Origin: Favolaschia claudopus
Lineage: Eukaryota; Basidiomycota; Agaricomycetes; Agaricales; Mycenaceae
Reading direction: 5' to 3'
Length of the DNA stretch: 64,000 nt
Assembly (NCBI GenBank): GCA_037176885.1
Contig: JAWWNJ010000021.1
Span: forward strand, 434,001 to 498,000
Positions within the stretch are counted from its first letter, which is position 1. Every line of letters starts with the position of its first letter. Shown here piece by piece: positions 10,591 to 21,969 of the stretch. The notes beneath the pieces were generated by a model that was not told the DNA's origin, ran no database searches, and worked only from the letters and a program-made list of their open reading frames with translations. The translations under genes and the position numbers were made by a program.

Positions 10591-12907
10591 GCTCTAATAA
10601 ATGTTCTTTCTTATCTTTCTGTGTGAAAATTGAGCATCTAATGCGTTTTCCACCGTCCAAAAGATGTATACCAGCACCGACAGTGGGCTATGGCGTGCAC
10701 AGGAATTTATTGACACCTGACGCTTCAACGGCATCAACAACGACAACGCGCTATACGCGAAACCAACGAAGCCAGCCCGCGCCGTAGGCGTGTACTTGCT
10801 CAACGCGATGAGAATGTCCCACCCGATACTTCCACCACCACCAGTGCCCTCAACACCCGTTCTCTCGGTCAGCTCAGGCGACATAAGAAAGCTCGAGATA
10901 ATCGTCCTCACCTTCCAACGGAACCACTTTCCAATAAGGCACAGGACAGAGAGCGCGGAGAGAGCGGGAGCACGCAGAAAAGCCCGCGAGAATGGATGTT
11001 GACGATATGTGGTTGGGCTTGTTCTCTATTGCTGTTCTCTGAGATCCTCCACCGAATGAACGCAACTGACGGGTACTGCAGGTAGGCTCCGAGACCGCTC
11101 TTTTCCTCCGCTAAACTCAATCTTCAGGCAATTCAAAATGGTTCCCTACCCCTCCACGAAGTTGAACCGAACCCAGCAAAATCAAAGTGTGGCAGGCATC
11201 CAATTTTGGACCGTTACAGGCTGAAACGGCTGAAACGGCTTACAAATCACCCTTTTAAGGAAGGAGACTTACCATATATAGGTGATTTGTCAGCAGAAAC
11301 AGCCCTCCGTTACGCGTTACGTTTCAGTCACTACAGTAAGTGCCGCAATTTCCCTTCTCATTACCATGATCAGCGCCAAAGCGGGCGAGCGCGACAATTT
11401 ATTCTTGATTGCACGGGGTGAATATCAAGACCCTAGTCTGTATTTTGCCACGGGGGTGATGCACGGAGGTGGGTATAATGCCGTAATGTTCGAATTAGGA
11501 AAATGTTCCCACACGCCATTCGCCACATACCACCACTGTGCCCCGTTCTGTTGCTTGACTTTAGAGATGAGTCACTGAGAATAGCATAGCTGAGGAGGTA
11601 TGCAAAGTTAGAATAAGTTTTCCGAATCATACGAACGAGAATTGGCGAGAGGGCGGATGGCCGGCGGCCAACCCGCACAAATCTGATCTCCCTCAATTCT
11701 GAACCTTTTTCTTCCATTCAAGTTGGGAGTATTGTCAAATTCGGGTTGTAAGAACACTCCAAAAAATATAATAAACAAAAGCGCGTTGTAAGAGACGCAA
11801 CGACGCGATTGATCCAAAATGATTCAAATCATTACGGCATTAGCCTCACCTCCAATTACGGATGTCAGCAACTTGACAGACTACATACACCGCAGGTACG
11901 AGGACCATTGTATGTAGCGTCTGTTTACAAGAGACTATCAAGACCCACCTGCTCGCCATGACCTCGGTTGCATGGATGACCTTCATTGGGTCTCTGAACA
12001 GGTTGTAACGCCGGCCAAGAACTCGCGATCGCCGTACATTCTCTGTTGCAATCATGGCAAGGTCGCTGCATTCCAAAAACATTGCGAAGGTACTCTCAAG
12101 AGCTTGCTCTCCTTGGTTATTCTGTCTTTGGAGACATAATCTCTGTATGTATAATGTTCCATCTGTTTTAACTTTTTTCACGTTTGTTACAACTAAGCCC
12201 GACGTTCAGATTATCCCTCTTGGATCTCCAGACGACATCAACCTTCGAACCCATGCGTCTGTGGTTCTCCGAGTGACATCGACAAGGCAAATTCGACTTT
12301 CGACCTCAAAGCAGAGCAATACCTCTCTGTTACTACAATATTTTCCCCACCCACTGTGTTTCCCCTGAAACGCCGAGGTGGGAGAAGTATAAACCCATTC
12401 TGGGGAAGGGAAAGAGTGTCTCCGTCGAGGTTTTCTTACCGGTCTCAAGCTGAACGATGATCGTTCGGTGAAGTATTTCATCGTTGATGTTGAGAAAGTG
12501 ACGTTCCTCAGCAACGCTTCCTCAACGACGGCACCAAAAGCAGAAGAGAGTCCAACCAAAATTGGTATGTTTCTGCTTTCTATCTCTCAAAGCTTAAATC
12601 TCAAAACATCGGTACTCCAGCGCCTCAAGTTCACCGGCTCTTCGGGAGGGCAGTCCAGCACCGAGTCTTCCGAGCCAAATCCGAGGAAGCGCAAGCTAGA
12701 TTTGTGAGCCAACACGCAGGGAAACAAGGGAGGAGGGACTTCGAGTGGTCGTCGCGCAAGTGGTAATGGTGGTAGACATTGAATATTAATCAACCATACT
12801 TGAATTCCAATGTAACACAAGCATTACTAAAATCTCCCCGTGATGTTAAGTGATGTCCTTTTCTTTGTCCTCCGATCACGCCGTAGCGTAGCACGGGTAA
12901 CTGCTAG
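10591..12907 (+). mobile_element. Duplicated block, copy 1, with Helitron-like 3' terminus
   Basis: The block matches 33122-34540 in inverted, diverged form from about CTCTAATAAATG (10591) to the shared end GGTAACTGCTAG followed by T (12907). A GC-rich, partly self-complementary stretch (GCCGTAGCGTAGCACGGG) precedes the end. CTRR preceded by a hairpin and followed by T is the 3' signature of Helitrons; the 5' TC with a preceding A is not convincing here. It carries a broken OB-like family gene on the plus strand. Classification as a Helitron is inference. Confidence 0.45.
12185..12707 (+). pseudogene. OB-like agaricomycete family gene, copy 1, frameshifted
   Basis: Compared with the copy on the minus strand at 33417-33960, this segment encodes VQIIPLGSPDDINLRTHASV, then (after a ~10-bp deletion that shifts the frame near 12265) CGSPSDIDKANSTFDLKAEQ, later PGKGKSVSVEGFL, VKYFIVDVEKVTFL, and after a likely intron (about 12565-12600) a tail LKFTGSSGGQSSTESSEPNP ending in a basic patch RKRK and a stop at 12705-12707. 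The pattern of a beta-rich body plus a Ser/Lys-rich tail recalls a multicopy agaricomycete family that I associate with an OB-type fold; this is from memory and not certain. More 5' exons probably lie between 10800 and 12150, where similarity to copy 2 continues. Confidence 0.5.
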
Positions 12908-12923
12908 TTACAAACATACTTTA

Positions 12924-13200
12924 TGGTTACGCTTTATCGCGTCTTTTCGGAGTATCGGGCGGGGCTCCAAGCCCTTGAATGTCTCCGAATGAGATGTACC
13001 CCGGTTTATAGCGGCACTCAGCATATGCAGCGGTCACGTCAAAGTCGGGGACTGCAGATTTGTTCTGGGGCCTCTCTTCATCGCTTTCAAGGGGACGAAC
13101 TGCCTGAAATGCGAAGTTTTGAGCCCCATGGAGTAAGTACTGAATCAAACTCACCTTGGCTCTGGAATATCTACCTAATCCGCTGATCCATTGGATGGGG
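12924..13200 (-). CDS. Terminal exons of an unrecognised gene
   Basis: On the minus strand an open frame (usable from 13379) reads to 13154 (...GRYSRAK), meets a 51-nt GT-AG intron (13103-13153: GTGAGTTTG...TTTCAG) and continues in phase as AVRPLESDEERPQNK, then TAAYAECRYKPGYISFGDIQ, ending PPDTPKRRDKA at a stop near 12925. The consensus splice sites, the typical intron length and the retained phase support a real gene end. The ORF also reads through the intron, so it may be retained. The 5' part is not identified, and it might belong to a larger, partly lost gene. I do not recognise the product. Confidence 0.35.
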
Positions 13201-13431
13201 GAAAATGACATTGGCGCACTGCAGCTACGTGTGTGGGTAGCCCGGTTGTGCCTCTTTTCCTCGGCCATATCTGCTTCTGAAACAGCCCTGGCGGGGCATG
13301 GGTGTAAGAGACACACACCGAAGACAGAATGAAGCAAGCAATGCGCACGCTTGGGCTCGCGAGGCCGGAACAGTAGCAAGTGGCGGAGAAGGTTGCATGA
13401 CGCCCATCATCACGTGCGCGGCAGCGGAACG

Positions 13432-13813
13432 GAGGTCGCTTTTTCGTTCTTGACCGCTCAGATCTCCGCAGCGGCGGCATTAAGGCGGCATGGACGATCT
13501 GCTCACATCACGTGTTTTGGCACAATTTGGATCAAATTCTTAATCAATGGCGCCTTGTTCCGGCCCAAATCAGGAAATCCGGCTGCACAGAGTTTGGGGA
13601 AGAATCCATACAAAACTTTCTGTGCGGCCAAAATTTGTGATTTGGTCCGGAACACTTACCAGGTGTGAGCATTACATAAGTGACCTAGAAGAGTATTGTC
13701 AGACTGTCTTGGGGTATTCCTACGTAGGTCACTGGAATATCACATCTGAGACTGCTCGTTGTGGAGATCTGAGCGGTTTGATAGCGACCTGGGTCGCTCG
13801 CACAAACTCCCTA
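13432..13813. mobile_element. TIR element with GCTCAGATCTCC arms, copy 1
   Basis: The left arm (13432-13475: GGTCGCTTTTT...GACCGCTCAGATCTCCGC) is inverted at the right (13762-13813, ending CGCACAAACTCCC). The right 180 bp is similar to the element at 53800-53999. About 150 bp of unrelated sequence (13480-13640) lies between the left arm and the shared part, probably a nested insertion. Ends and target duplication are not exact in this copy. Confidence 0.5.
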
Positions 13814-13829
13814 ATGTCCGCATCAGAGA

Positions 13830-15352
13830 CGGTGACGAGTGCCGGTGTCATCACTCCCGGATCGACGATACATTTTTGATTGCGAGGCGGCGCCACTTTC
13901 GGCAACAGTTTAGAATACTGCAAAGTTGCAACCGAGGGTAAGAATATTTTGAGAGTCTGCTCCACAGGTTATACTCCACAATTCAACTCTCGCTACATAG
14001 GAAAATGAGAGGAAATAGAGATTTCGACTTGGTCTTACAAGGAAAGAATTAATCATGTCGAATGTTGAGGGGGTGATGGGATCACGACAGACTCCCACGG
14101 TTCAACCCGTCTGTGCTCGATGTTGCACAACAGCAAAAGGAGTGAAGGTAATAATAATGATATGGGACGAAGGATGGAGCATGTTTGAGATTGGGTTAAT
14201 CGAATTAAGCGGTTGGTATATGAGAATACCGCAATTTTGATGAACAAGGAGTGTCATTAGCTAAGTAATATGCTACGTTGCTAACGGAGGTTTGGGGTTT
14301 CAAGGGTTTTCATTGGGACCTATGGAGGTAGAAACAAGTAGGTCAGATCCCCTTTATTAGTGTGTATTCAGTGCAACCTCCCAAAAGACGATTTTTTTCG
14401 TGGCGAGACTCGCTTAGGATTTTGTGAGACTCGCTTAATCGCGGTCGCTTCACACCACTGCGCACTCTTTCTAACGCGTCTGTTCGCTGCTTGCGACGTC
14501 GACCACCCCAAAAAAAGACACCGCAGGACGTGCGGCATCGGTGAATCCGTTGCACCTGCTTTTGAACCCAGGAGGCAGGTGCGAAATTGAGTTAAAGCGC
14601 GACTAAGGTTGGCCAAAGCTTTGCGATCATTTTCTGAAACTCGCTTATCATTTTGTGAGATCTCGCGGAAAAACTTTCAAAAAGAGCTGCAAATACACTC
14701 TATTGAACAACGACGGGTGCTGGAATCAATCGGGAGACTTGGCACTGCACCTGTTCTACAGAAGCCATACTCAAATGATTGTTTCGAATTACAACCCCAA
14801 TGTCTATGACGATTACTTGAAAGCGACTGGAGTCTATAAACACAGCTAGACTGAACGATCTTACATCAACTTCGCGTCGGTTGATTTTGAATTTGATGCC
14901 GTCAATCTTTGAACGTGAATGGCCAATGAACACATTTGGATTCCGGCATAAATTACGACGCGGTTCCTCCAAAGCAGCAACATGTCGATTACTGACTACA
15001 AGATGGGCCCAAAATGTCACAGGAAAGTGCCATGAATTCCACTAAGAGCTTGTGAATTTCACCTAGAAATTTTCACTGGGTCCGACTACATATGTGAGTG
15101 GAACATTCCATCATGTTTTTTTCACCTAGTTTTGCGGTGGATACCATTCAGGATTCAAGTGAATTGAGTTTCACTATGCTCAGATCCCCTCCAAGAGCAC
15201 ATGAACTTCACCCTAAGAGTGTATGAAAATTGAGGCAAAAATAGGTAAAATTTTCTTGCTTGGACCGAGTACCATTCACTTATTCACTACACTAATGATA
15301 CTTATCTTTTCATTTATGGTATGAAGTTTATGCAATACTTTTCAGCAATGAG
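13830..15352. other. No supportable gene; repeated short motifs
   Basis: GAGACTCGCTTA-type motifs recur at 14400-14660, and GTGAA/TTCAC motifs recur at 15050-15290, both suggesting remnants of DNA-transposon subterminal regions. ORFs on both strands are short and unrecognised. Confidence 0.35.
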
Positions 15353-15728
15353 ATGGAGGGGGAGACGAAAAATCCAATAATGTACGCTTCGAGAAATGCT
15401 TAATGGCCTCCGTGGCCGACTTCTCCTCTTACTCCCTGCGTGATGAGAGCATTCCGGCTACACCTCCGACGTCATCCTCCCAGAACAACAACTCCGCGTA
15501 CAGTGCACATACAGCGGGTGCGTCTACCATCATCGATTCCGGTACATCGACACACATTCACTCCGTTCGACGCGACTTCGTTTCTTACGCCCAAGCCGTA
15601 TCCGGAAATATCAGCGGGTTCGGCAACGGTTCGAGGAAAATTGAGGGTCGCGGTGAAGCACAGCTACTAGCGTCCCATCCTAAGAGTGGTAACGTCCGAC
15701 TCAGGTTGAAAGATACCTGTTATGTCCC

Positions 15729-16419
15729 TTTTTTTTTTTTTTTTTAGAATCCCGTTTATTCTCCGTTGTGCCTACGGCATATGATAGAGATACAAACTGT
15801 CAACTATTTACTAACGCATATTCCATAATTCTGTCTCGTGATGTAAGCAGACTCTAACACAATGACTGAGTGATTGCAACCCAGTCCTGTGGCAATGCCA
15901 CAATGAAGTAGTGGGTAAGATTCCCAGGTCCTGTAAATCATTCCATCTTGATGGATGCGTAATCTGGCTTCCTGCCGGCCGACACCACCACAGCAAACAT
16001 CCCTTGTTCCCCATCACCCGATCTGAACCCAGACTGATAGAATTCCCTTTTTCGGCACAGTGCAGTGATGTGTCGGTTCTTTTTGGTGGCCCCCATTGAA
16101 ACTCCCAGGCAATCTCCACTGGGATAAACCGCGCCCCGGGTGGGCGAAGTCCGAGCAGGTTTGAGTACGACCGCAAATACTGTGATACTGGAATGTGCTG
16201 GCCGCCGGGTGATTGCCTGCTGCGATCCGAGGCTCGGATGATGGTGGGAAGTGAAACTGTGATGGAAGTGGACTGGCAGTGACAAAGTCGGATCAACGAT
16301 CACCAATGCCGGAAAATCGGTGGTGGGGAAGCCGGCGAGTGTCAAAAGTGTTTTCTCGCCGGGGGGTGGGGGGTTCGAACTGCTGCCCAAAAACTCCGCC
16401 AGCAGCTGACGTGTTGAAA
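15729..16419 (-). mobile_element. SINE-like retroposon with 11-bp target duplication, in copia
   Basis: TGTTATGTCCC flanks both sides (15718-15728 and 16420-16430). The plus strand starts with a run of about 18 T, that is a 3' poly(A) tail on the minus strand. At the minus-strand 5' end there is a box-B-like GTTCGAACC (near 16372-16380) and an A-box-like TGGCGGAGTTTTTGG (near 16387-16401), as in tRNA-derived Pol III promoters, although their spacing is short. At 691 bp it is long for a SINE, and it has a 161-codon minus-strand ORF (15811-16296) of unclear value. The 3' end shares GTTGTGCCTACGGCATATG (plus-strand reading) with 59649 onward. Excision restores the copia frame (CYV-PDSQPT). Confidence 0.75.
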
Positions 16420-16532
16420 TGTTATGTCCCTGACTCTCAGCCGACGCTTATATCAGTATCGCGGCTTGATCAGGCGGACTGTTACACCGTCTTCGGCGGT
16501 GGACGCTGTGTTATCTTTGAGAAGGGTGACAG

Positions 16533-16803
16533 GCACCCGGTCACTGACATATAGGTCTGTAACATCCATAGAGTAAAACAATGTCCAATTTGAGAGGTCT
16601 ATTTCGCGAACCAGCCATCTGACGGAAGTTTTGACTAGATAGGGCGATGCAGCTCCTCTAAACTAAGCGTTTGCGCGCATTTTCAGAAAAAAAATTGTGG
16701 TTTTTGAAGCCGCCAGAGCGCCATCAGTGCCGAAAAATAGAGTAAATCAGGCCAAAATTCGGGTTTTCAATGTTACAGACCTATATGTCAGTGACCGGGG
16801 CCT
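16533..16803. mobile_element. MULE-type MITE, 271 bp, 10-bp target duplication, in copia
   Basis: AGGGTGACAG flanks both sides (16523-16532 and 16804-16813). The terminal inverted repeats include CCCGGTCACTGACATATAGG and continue to GTCTGTAACAT. It is non-coding. Target duplications of 9-11 bp are typical of Mutator-like elements. Removing it restores ...FEKGDSGKLIRNL... in the copia frame. A partial relative may lie at 58045-58305. Confidence 0.75.
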
Positions 16804-18637
16804 AGGGTGACAGTGGCAAGCTCATCCGCAACCTTATTTCGTCCGAGAAGGTTATTCTGACCGCCTCTCTCGGTAGCGATCGACTCTATCACCTCGATTC
16901 CTCCTCGTCAACGGAGAATTCTTTTTCCACCTCGTCTCAACCTCCGATCTCTAAGCTTGAGGAGCTGCATCAGCGTCTAGGGCATCTAGGCTATCCTGCG
17001 CTGCGCGCTCTCGTTCGGAAGGGTCACATTGCAGGTGTGAAACTATCTACGGCGGAACTCAATGCTGAGCCGCCGGTATGTCAATCTTGCATGGAGGGCA
17101 AGATAACTCGTGCCTCTTTTCCTCCTTCGGAAGAGGAAAACGCCGAACAAATTCTCGATCACCGGAAGCGCCAGCTCCAGAGGATTCTGACCGAGCGCCG
17201 GAAGATTCTGCTTTTGCGGAATCCTGGGACGAATTTGAGTACGCTCATATCATTGGCCCCGGCGAAGTTCCTCGCAACTACAAGGAAGCGATGGAATCGC
17301 CTGATCGTTCCGAGTGGGAGAGCGCGATGGAAGTCGAGCTCGATAGCATTGCGAGGATGGGTACATGGGAACTTGTCCCACCACCTCCCGGTGTCACCCC
17401 GCTTGGTTCGCTCTGGATCTATGCCTTGAAGCACGACAGTACTGGTGCCATCACTCGGTACAAAGCTCGTCTATGTGCTCAGGGTACACCCCAGCGCCCA
17501 GGTATCGATTTTTCGATGTCTTTTGCTCCTGTTGTGAAGTCAGAGTCGCTTCGTTACCTCCTAACCCTAGCTGCAAAGCTGGACTGGGAATTCCACGTTG
17601 TGGACGTCGACTCCGCCTTTCTCAACAGCGAGACGGATCCAGACGAGCCACCTATCTACATGCGACAGCCTCAGGGCCATCGTGTTCGTGGAAAGGAGGA
17701 CTATGTCTGTCTCCTGAAAAGGGGAATTTACGGGTTAAAGCAAACCGCACTTCTCTGGTACCAAAAGTTACGTTCCATTTTGGTCAAGGATTGGTTTCCG
17801 GGTGTGCATTGCTGATCCGTGCGTCTTTATTCGTCGCCTGGAGAAGGCTATTTCCATCACCAGCGCCCACGTTGATGATCTCGGTTTATTCTGCTCCTCT
17901 GTTGCAGAGGTCAAACTTTTAAAGAAGCAGATTTCCGAGCATGTCCAAATCAAGGACTTGGGAGAGTTAAAATCCATTCTTGGCCTCGAAATCCTGCGTG
18001 ATCGTGCGAACCGCACCATCTCCTTGTCTCATCGTTTCTATATTGACTCGATTGTGGCTCGGTATCGCATGGAGGATGCACGGCCCGTATACTCGCCAGT
18101 CAACACGTCGGCCGCTCCGCTTTCCAAGTCTCAATCTCCTCAGACTTCGGAAGAACCCCAGCGCATGGCCAACGTTCCCTACCAGCACGCCGTTGGTTCG
18201 CTTATGCATACCGCTGTTCAATGCCGTCCAGACATCACGGAGGCAGTTCAGGCCGTATCGCAATTTAGCTCCAACCCCGGTGAAGCTCATTGGGAAGCCG
18301 TTAAACGGATCCTCGCCTATCTCAAAACCACACGCGACTCTGTCCTTGTTGTAGGCGGCAATGAAGACCTTACCCTTCACGCTTTCAGCGATTCAGATTG
18401 GGAAAACTCAAAGGATCACGCCCGATCCATTTCTGGGTATGCTGTCTTCATCGGATCCAGCTTAATCGCTTGGTCAGCGAAGAAGCAAACTTCCACGGCT
18501 CTTTCGACTGGCGAAGCCGAGCTCTACGCTGGCACACACGTCGGGCGTGAAATCATGTGGCTCCGCTCTCTTCTGTTCGAGCTTGGTTTCTTACAATTGC
18601 GGCGAATTTAAGTAAGAGGTGTCACACCTACTCATTG

Positions 18638-18746
18638 ACACGGCGGGATCTGATGCCACCCCTAAAAATAGAACAGCCTATTTCTGGAACTTTTGATGCA
18701 AGTGGAGTCGATTGGGGCCCCAAAAAAATAGATCCCCCCGCCACTG
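18638..18746. mobile_element. Degenerate CAGTGGCGGC-family MITE
   Basis: The interior ATCTGATGCCACCCCTAAAA, ...GGAACTTTTGATGCAA..., ...GGAGTCGATTGGGG matches the elements at 32266-32392 and 52394-52476. The right end CCGCCACTG meets TA; the left end is mutated (CACGGCGGG). It lies just 3' of the truncated copia RNase H. Confidence 0.7.
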
Positions 18747-18749
18747 TAG

Positions 18750-20062
18750 ATGAGATGTCGGCGCAACACACCAACAACTGTCACAGACAGGCCTGGATTC
18801 CCACAACTCTCCATGCCATAAGCGCCAATCAACAGGTGGCGGCATCGTCGTCCATCAAAAGAAGACATCAGACCGGACCAGAAGAGAGAAGCGAGAAGCC
18901 AGGACTCCCTGCTCGCCAGCACCACAGACTCAACTAAGAGCCGGGCATACCTTCTGGTAAGATGAAGGCTTGGAGAGCACACCAGGAGAGACCCGTAAGA
19001 AGGATAAAATAAAAACACTAGGGTACATGGGTAGAGCCAGAGCCCTTTATATACCTAAGCTCTACTTCCTAAAGTAGAAATAAAACAATAAGAAGAGAGA
19101 AGGGAACCTTCATGGTCATAACTGAGTACCTCCACAGTCATAGAATGGAGAGAACAATAAGGCAATGAAGAGGGGAGTACCCTCACAGTCATAGATAATA
19201 GAATGGAGAGAACAATAACAATTGAGAATGGAGCACAGCCCCATAGAATGGAATGGGGCACAGCAATGGAATTCAGAGAGGGATGGTGCCTGAATTGAGA
19301 ATGAAGCAGACAATCAGTCTACAGAGTCAGGCACAGGGTGGGCATCCTGATGACGTAATTGATCAAGGATCAACAGGATCAGAGGTTTTGATGGAATCAA
19401 CTGGCCAGACTGTGACAACAACACACCAGTGTCGACGAAGCAGACGGCTTCACCGACAGCTTAGACTTTCTTGGTGTTGGCTGCACGGATCTGGGGGAGA
19501 GTTAAAGCATTGATCTGTGTGTTTCAACATATCCTAACCCTAACCTACTTAACCCCTCCCAAAAAATGGTGACCGGCAATGGCTGCGCCTTTGATGCCGG
19601 TTATGTAACGGCTCCCATCACTCAAAAGCTAAAATCAGTACGCCCCGCATAGCGCTCCAACGAGGGACATTTTGGCCAACTTTGAGTGAGAGATAGTCTC
19701 AGACTTCCACTCTCTCGGGAATGTCCCGAGCAGATTTTTTATTTTTGGTCCTGATATTTTGTTGGCAATTGTACTGCATTTATGTTCAAAGATCAAGGAC
19801 GTAATCAAAAAATCTACGCGGGACAGATATTGTAAATACGACGCCATATCAATTTAGATCAAGTGATTTGGGTACATAGGTATTGAGGACGGTATGCGGG
19901 GCACAAGGATTCGATGTTTTGGCGCGAAGAGGGTGTGTACGTAAGGGGATCAACAGCCTCCGAGGTGTCAATTTGTCTTGTCTGGTGTCAATTTTTTGTC
20001 TGAAACATGTATATTGTGCCCGTACAGAATGTATATAGCGACCAGTGATACCCTCAACTCCA
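18750..20062. other. No supportable gene; purine-rich repeats
   Basis: At 19090-19260 the phrases CATAGAATGGAGAGAACAATA and CACAGTCATAGA recur two to three times in a loose direct repeat. CTAACCCTAACC near 19538 is only two telomere-like units. Other ORFs are short and unrecognised. Confidence 0.35.
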
Positions 20063-20230
20063 GCACAGACAGGGAGAAACGACAAAGTCAAGGAAAATGA
20101 GTGATTTGCCATGCCGTCAGGGCATTTGGCAGGGGACAACAACAACAACAACAAACAGACCAGTGAGACATTTGATCCCTGCCAGTTGCTGGTCACCACA
20201 AAAAAGAAAGAAAAGGTGGCCAAGCACGTG

Positions 20231-21969
20231 GACGAACTCGCTAAACGAGGCGCTGACCTGTCGACCAAGGCCCCCGGCACCTTATCCAACGCCTTGCGAA
20301 AGTCAAAAGAGAAAACAGCTCGCACCTGGAAAAAGGAGTGGAAGAACTCCACGAAAACGGGTCGCTACGCCAGTGCCAATCGCATAGCCCCGTCGCTGAA
20401 ACCCACCCCCCACTTCAAGTCGCTCAGCCGCGAGGTTTTCGGAAGGGTGACACAATGTAGAATTGGCCACGGATACATAGGCGAGTACTACGAAAAATTC
20501 GTACCCTCCGAGAACGTTGACTGCCCGTGCGGCGAACGACTCCAGACCCGCGAGCACACTGTGCAGAGGGAAGGTTTTGAAATTCATGATGTTGTTCAGG
20601 ACCTTGTGTTAGATATTTCGTCGTCATTTGTGTTGAATTTCATGATCTTTTGTCGGATTTCATGACAAAACGTTATGATCCGGGGTCCTAAAATTCCTAA
20701 CGACTGTGGGCCCGTTCCTAACGTTTTTTCATGACATTTTGTCATGATCTTCGCAATGATTCGTCCCAAAGTACCACCAAGCTAGCCAGCTATCCCGACG
20801 CCTTATTTCTTATCAACCTCCATGGAAAAGGTATAAAACAGGATATATTTCAAGTACTGGACAATACAGTTGCAGTACTACTAGTATCATAATCTTACCT
20901 TCAAAATCTCGCCACCGTCACGATCAGCCGTACTTTAATAGCTTGCGTGGCTCGGAAACACACTACGGAGAATGAAAAAGAGGTAGAGAAGGGAAGCAAC
21001 TCACCGGGTTAGACAGATCACTGAATGCTCTGTCGTCATCAAAGAGCTAAATTACCACGACAGGGAAAGAGCACATTAATGAGCTGCAATGCACTCTCGC
21101 AGTATCACTCGCAATAATACCCTGCCCAACCACTTCATGCCGGCTCATCCTTCGCCACCCCTTAATCCTTTGAGAGTCTTGCGCACTGCAGAGAGATCTA
21201 GCTCGGTACGGCGGTGTGGATTGATCCTAGAGGGCGGTGACGTAGGGAAGGAGGCGTGGTCCGTTACAGCAGAGTGTGTTGGCGAGAGTGGCGGCGGCGG
21301 CGGCGCTCTACAATGGTGACTTGGAGGGAGGTCATGGTGGGGGGAGACGAGAGGCGTCGTGCGCGGCCGCAGCATATGTGTGCTGCGGATGTGGAGCAAT
21401 GCTGTAAGTGACGTCATTGACTCGGCAGCTCGGCTGCAGGACTTGAACAAAAATTTGCTGGTTTTTCGAGGCCGAAATTCGTGATGTTTCGTCGTGAATG
21501 CAGGTTCAAGATTTTTATGTCACTTTTTGAAAGAGAATTATATGCATTATTCTGTAATGTGGTCCCACAGTTGAATATGAGTGCGGTATCACACCTTGTA
21601 ACTTTTAGAACTTTTGGAGCATCATGAAACCAGTCTTGAAATTCATGACGTGTATTCTAACGAAACGTCAGGAATCTTGAATTTCAAGACGATGATCTTG
21701 AATTTCATGACAAATACTTCTCACAGTGGCACATTCTGCGCGATTGCCCGCGCTACGACGACCACCGCCACCTACTCCGTGAGGCCTCGAGGGACTTGGC
21801 CATGCCCGAATTATTAGGCACACGCAAAGGCACAGACGCCTTGGCCAAGTTCATAGAGGCCTCGGGCGCTTTTACGAAGACTGGGCGTCCGTTTGCAAAG
21901 GCGGACCTCCCCACATTTGAAGACGAGCCTGACCCTTGGTTGTCGGACGACGAAGACGACGGCGGGTAG
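20231..21969 (+). pseudogene. LINE ORF2 C-terminal fragment, interrupted
   Basis: Two pieces join in frame: 20231-20556 (DELAKRGADLST..., RKSKEKTARTWKKEW, SLSREVFGRVTQCRIGHGYI, CPCGERLQTREH) and 21732-21969 (ILRDCPRYDDHRHLLREA, LLGTRKGTDALAKFIEASGA, then an acidic tail and stop). The Cys/His pattern CPCG...H...C is the zinc-knuckle-like C terminus seen after the reverse transcriptase and RNase H of agaricomycete LINEs. The RT itself is absent. The break is the insertion at 20557-21728; removing it plus one GCA gives REH-ILRDCP. Confidence 0.85.
20557..21728. mobile_element. CACTA-like element, 1172 bp, inside the LINE
   Basis: The ends are CACTGTG and its complement; both are followed inward by a TGAAATTCA-type motif. 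The flanks are GCA on both sides (20554-20556 and 21729-21731), a 3-bp target duplication as in CACTA/EnSpm elements (GCACA is also possible). Subterminal regions repeat TTTCATGA, CATGACAAAACGT and relatives, a CACTA habit. No transposase ORF is seen. A related end is at 55298. Confidence 0.7.

Larger units (their letters stand above)
15353..18611 (+). pseudogene. Ty1/copia retrotransposon relic lacking the integrase core
   Basis: In order: an aspartic protease region (TIIDSGTSTHIH, near 15530-15560; then GFGNGSRKIEGRG and LKDTCYVP), a GAG-pre-integrase region (16814-17130: LHQRLGHLGYPALRAL, CQSCMEGK), reverse transcriptase (17137-18100: SEWESAMEVELDSI, RYKARLCAQG, VVDVDSAFLN, GIYGLKQTALLWYQ, then HVDD in place of YVDD) and RNase H (18370-18600: AFSDSDWENS, SGYAVFIGSSLIAWSAKKQ, STGEAELYA). 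The integrase catalytic core is missing: pre-integrase jumps to the RT linker near 17136. A one-base frameshift lies near 17795. RNase H stops at 18609, about 30 residues short. Gag and LTRs are not seen. Two elements (15729-16419 and 16533-16803) are inserted; removing each with one target copy restores the frame. Confidence 0.9.

Noticed and set aside
11846..12559. Minus-strand ORFs (12206-12559 and 11846-12181) that first looked like a conserved gene shared with the 33.4-34.0 kb copy.
   Set aside because: Comparing both copies, the plus strand of copy 1 keeps the better reading (VEGFL, FIVDVEKVTFL and a basic tail), so the minus-strand ORFs are shadows.
14700..15020. Minus-strand ORF with a faint resemblance to the copia integrase C-terminal region (NPNVFIGHSRSK).
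   Set aside because: The match is a single short phrase, no catalytic residues are present, and the orientation is opposite to the adjacent copia relic.
16372..16401. Possible tRNA gene because of GTTCGAAC and an A-box-like motif.
   Set aside because: No cloverleaf, wrong spacing, and the motifs sit at the 5' end of a retroposon with poly(A) and target duplication.
19535..19550. CTAACCCTAACC resembling telomeric repeat.
   Set aside because: Only two units, inside ordinary sequence; not evidence of a telomere or interstitial array.
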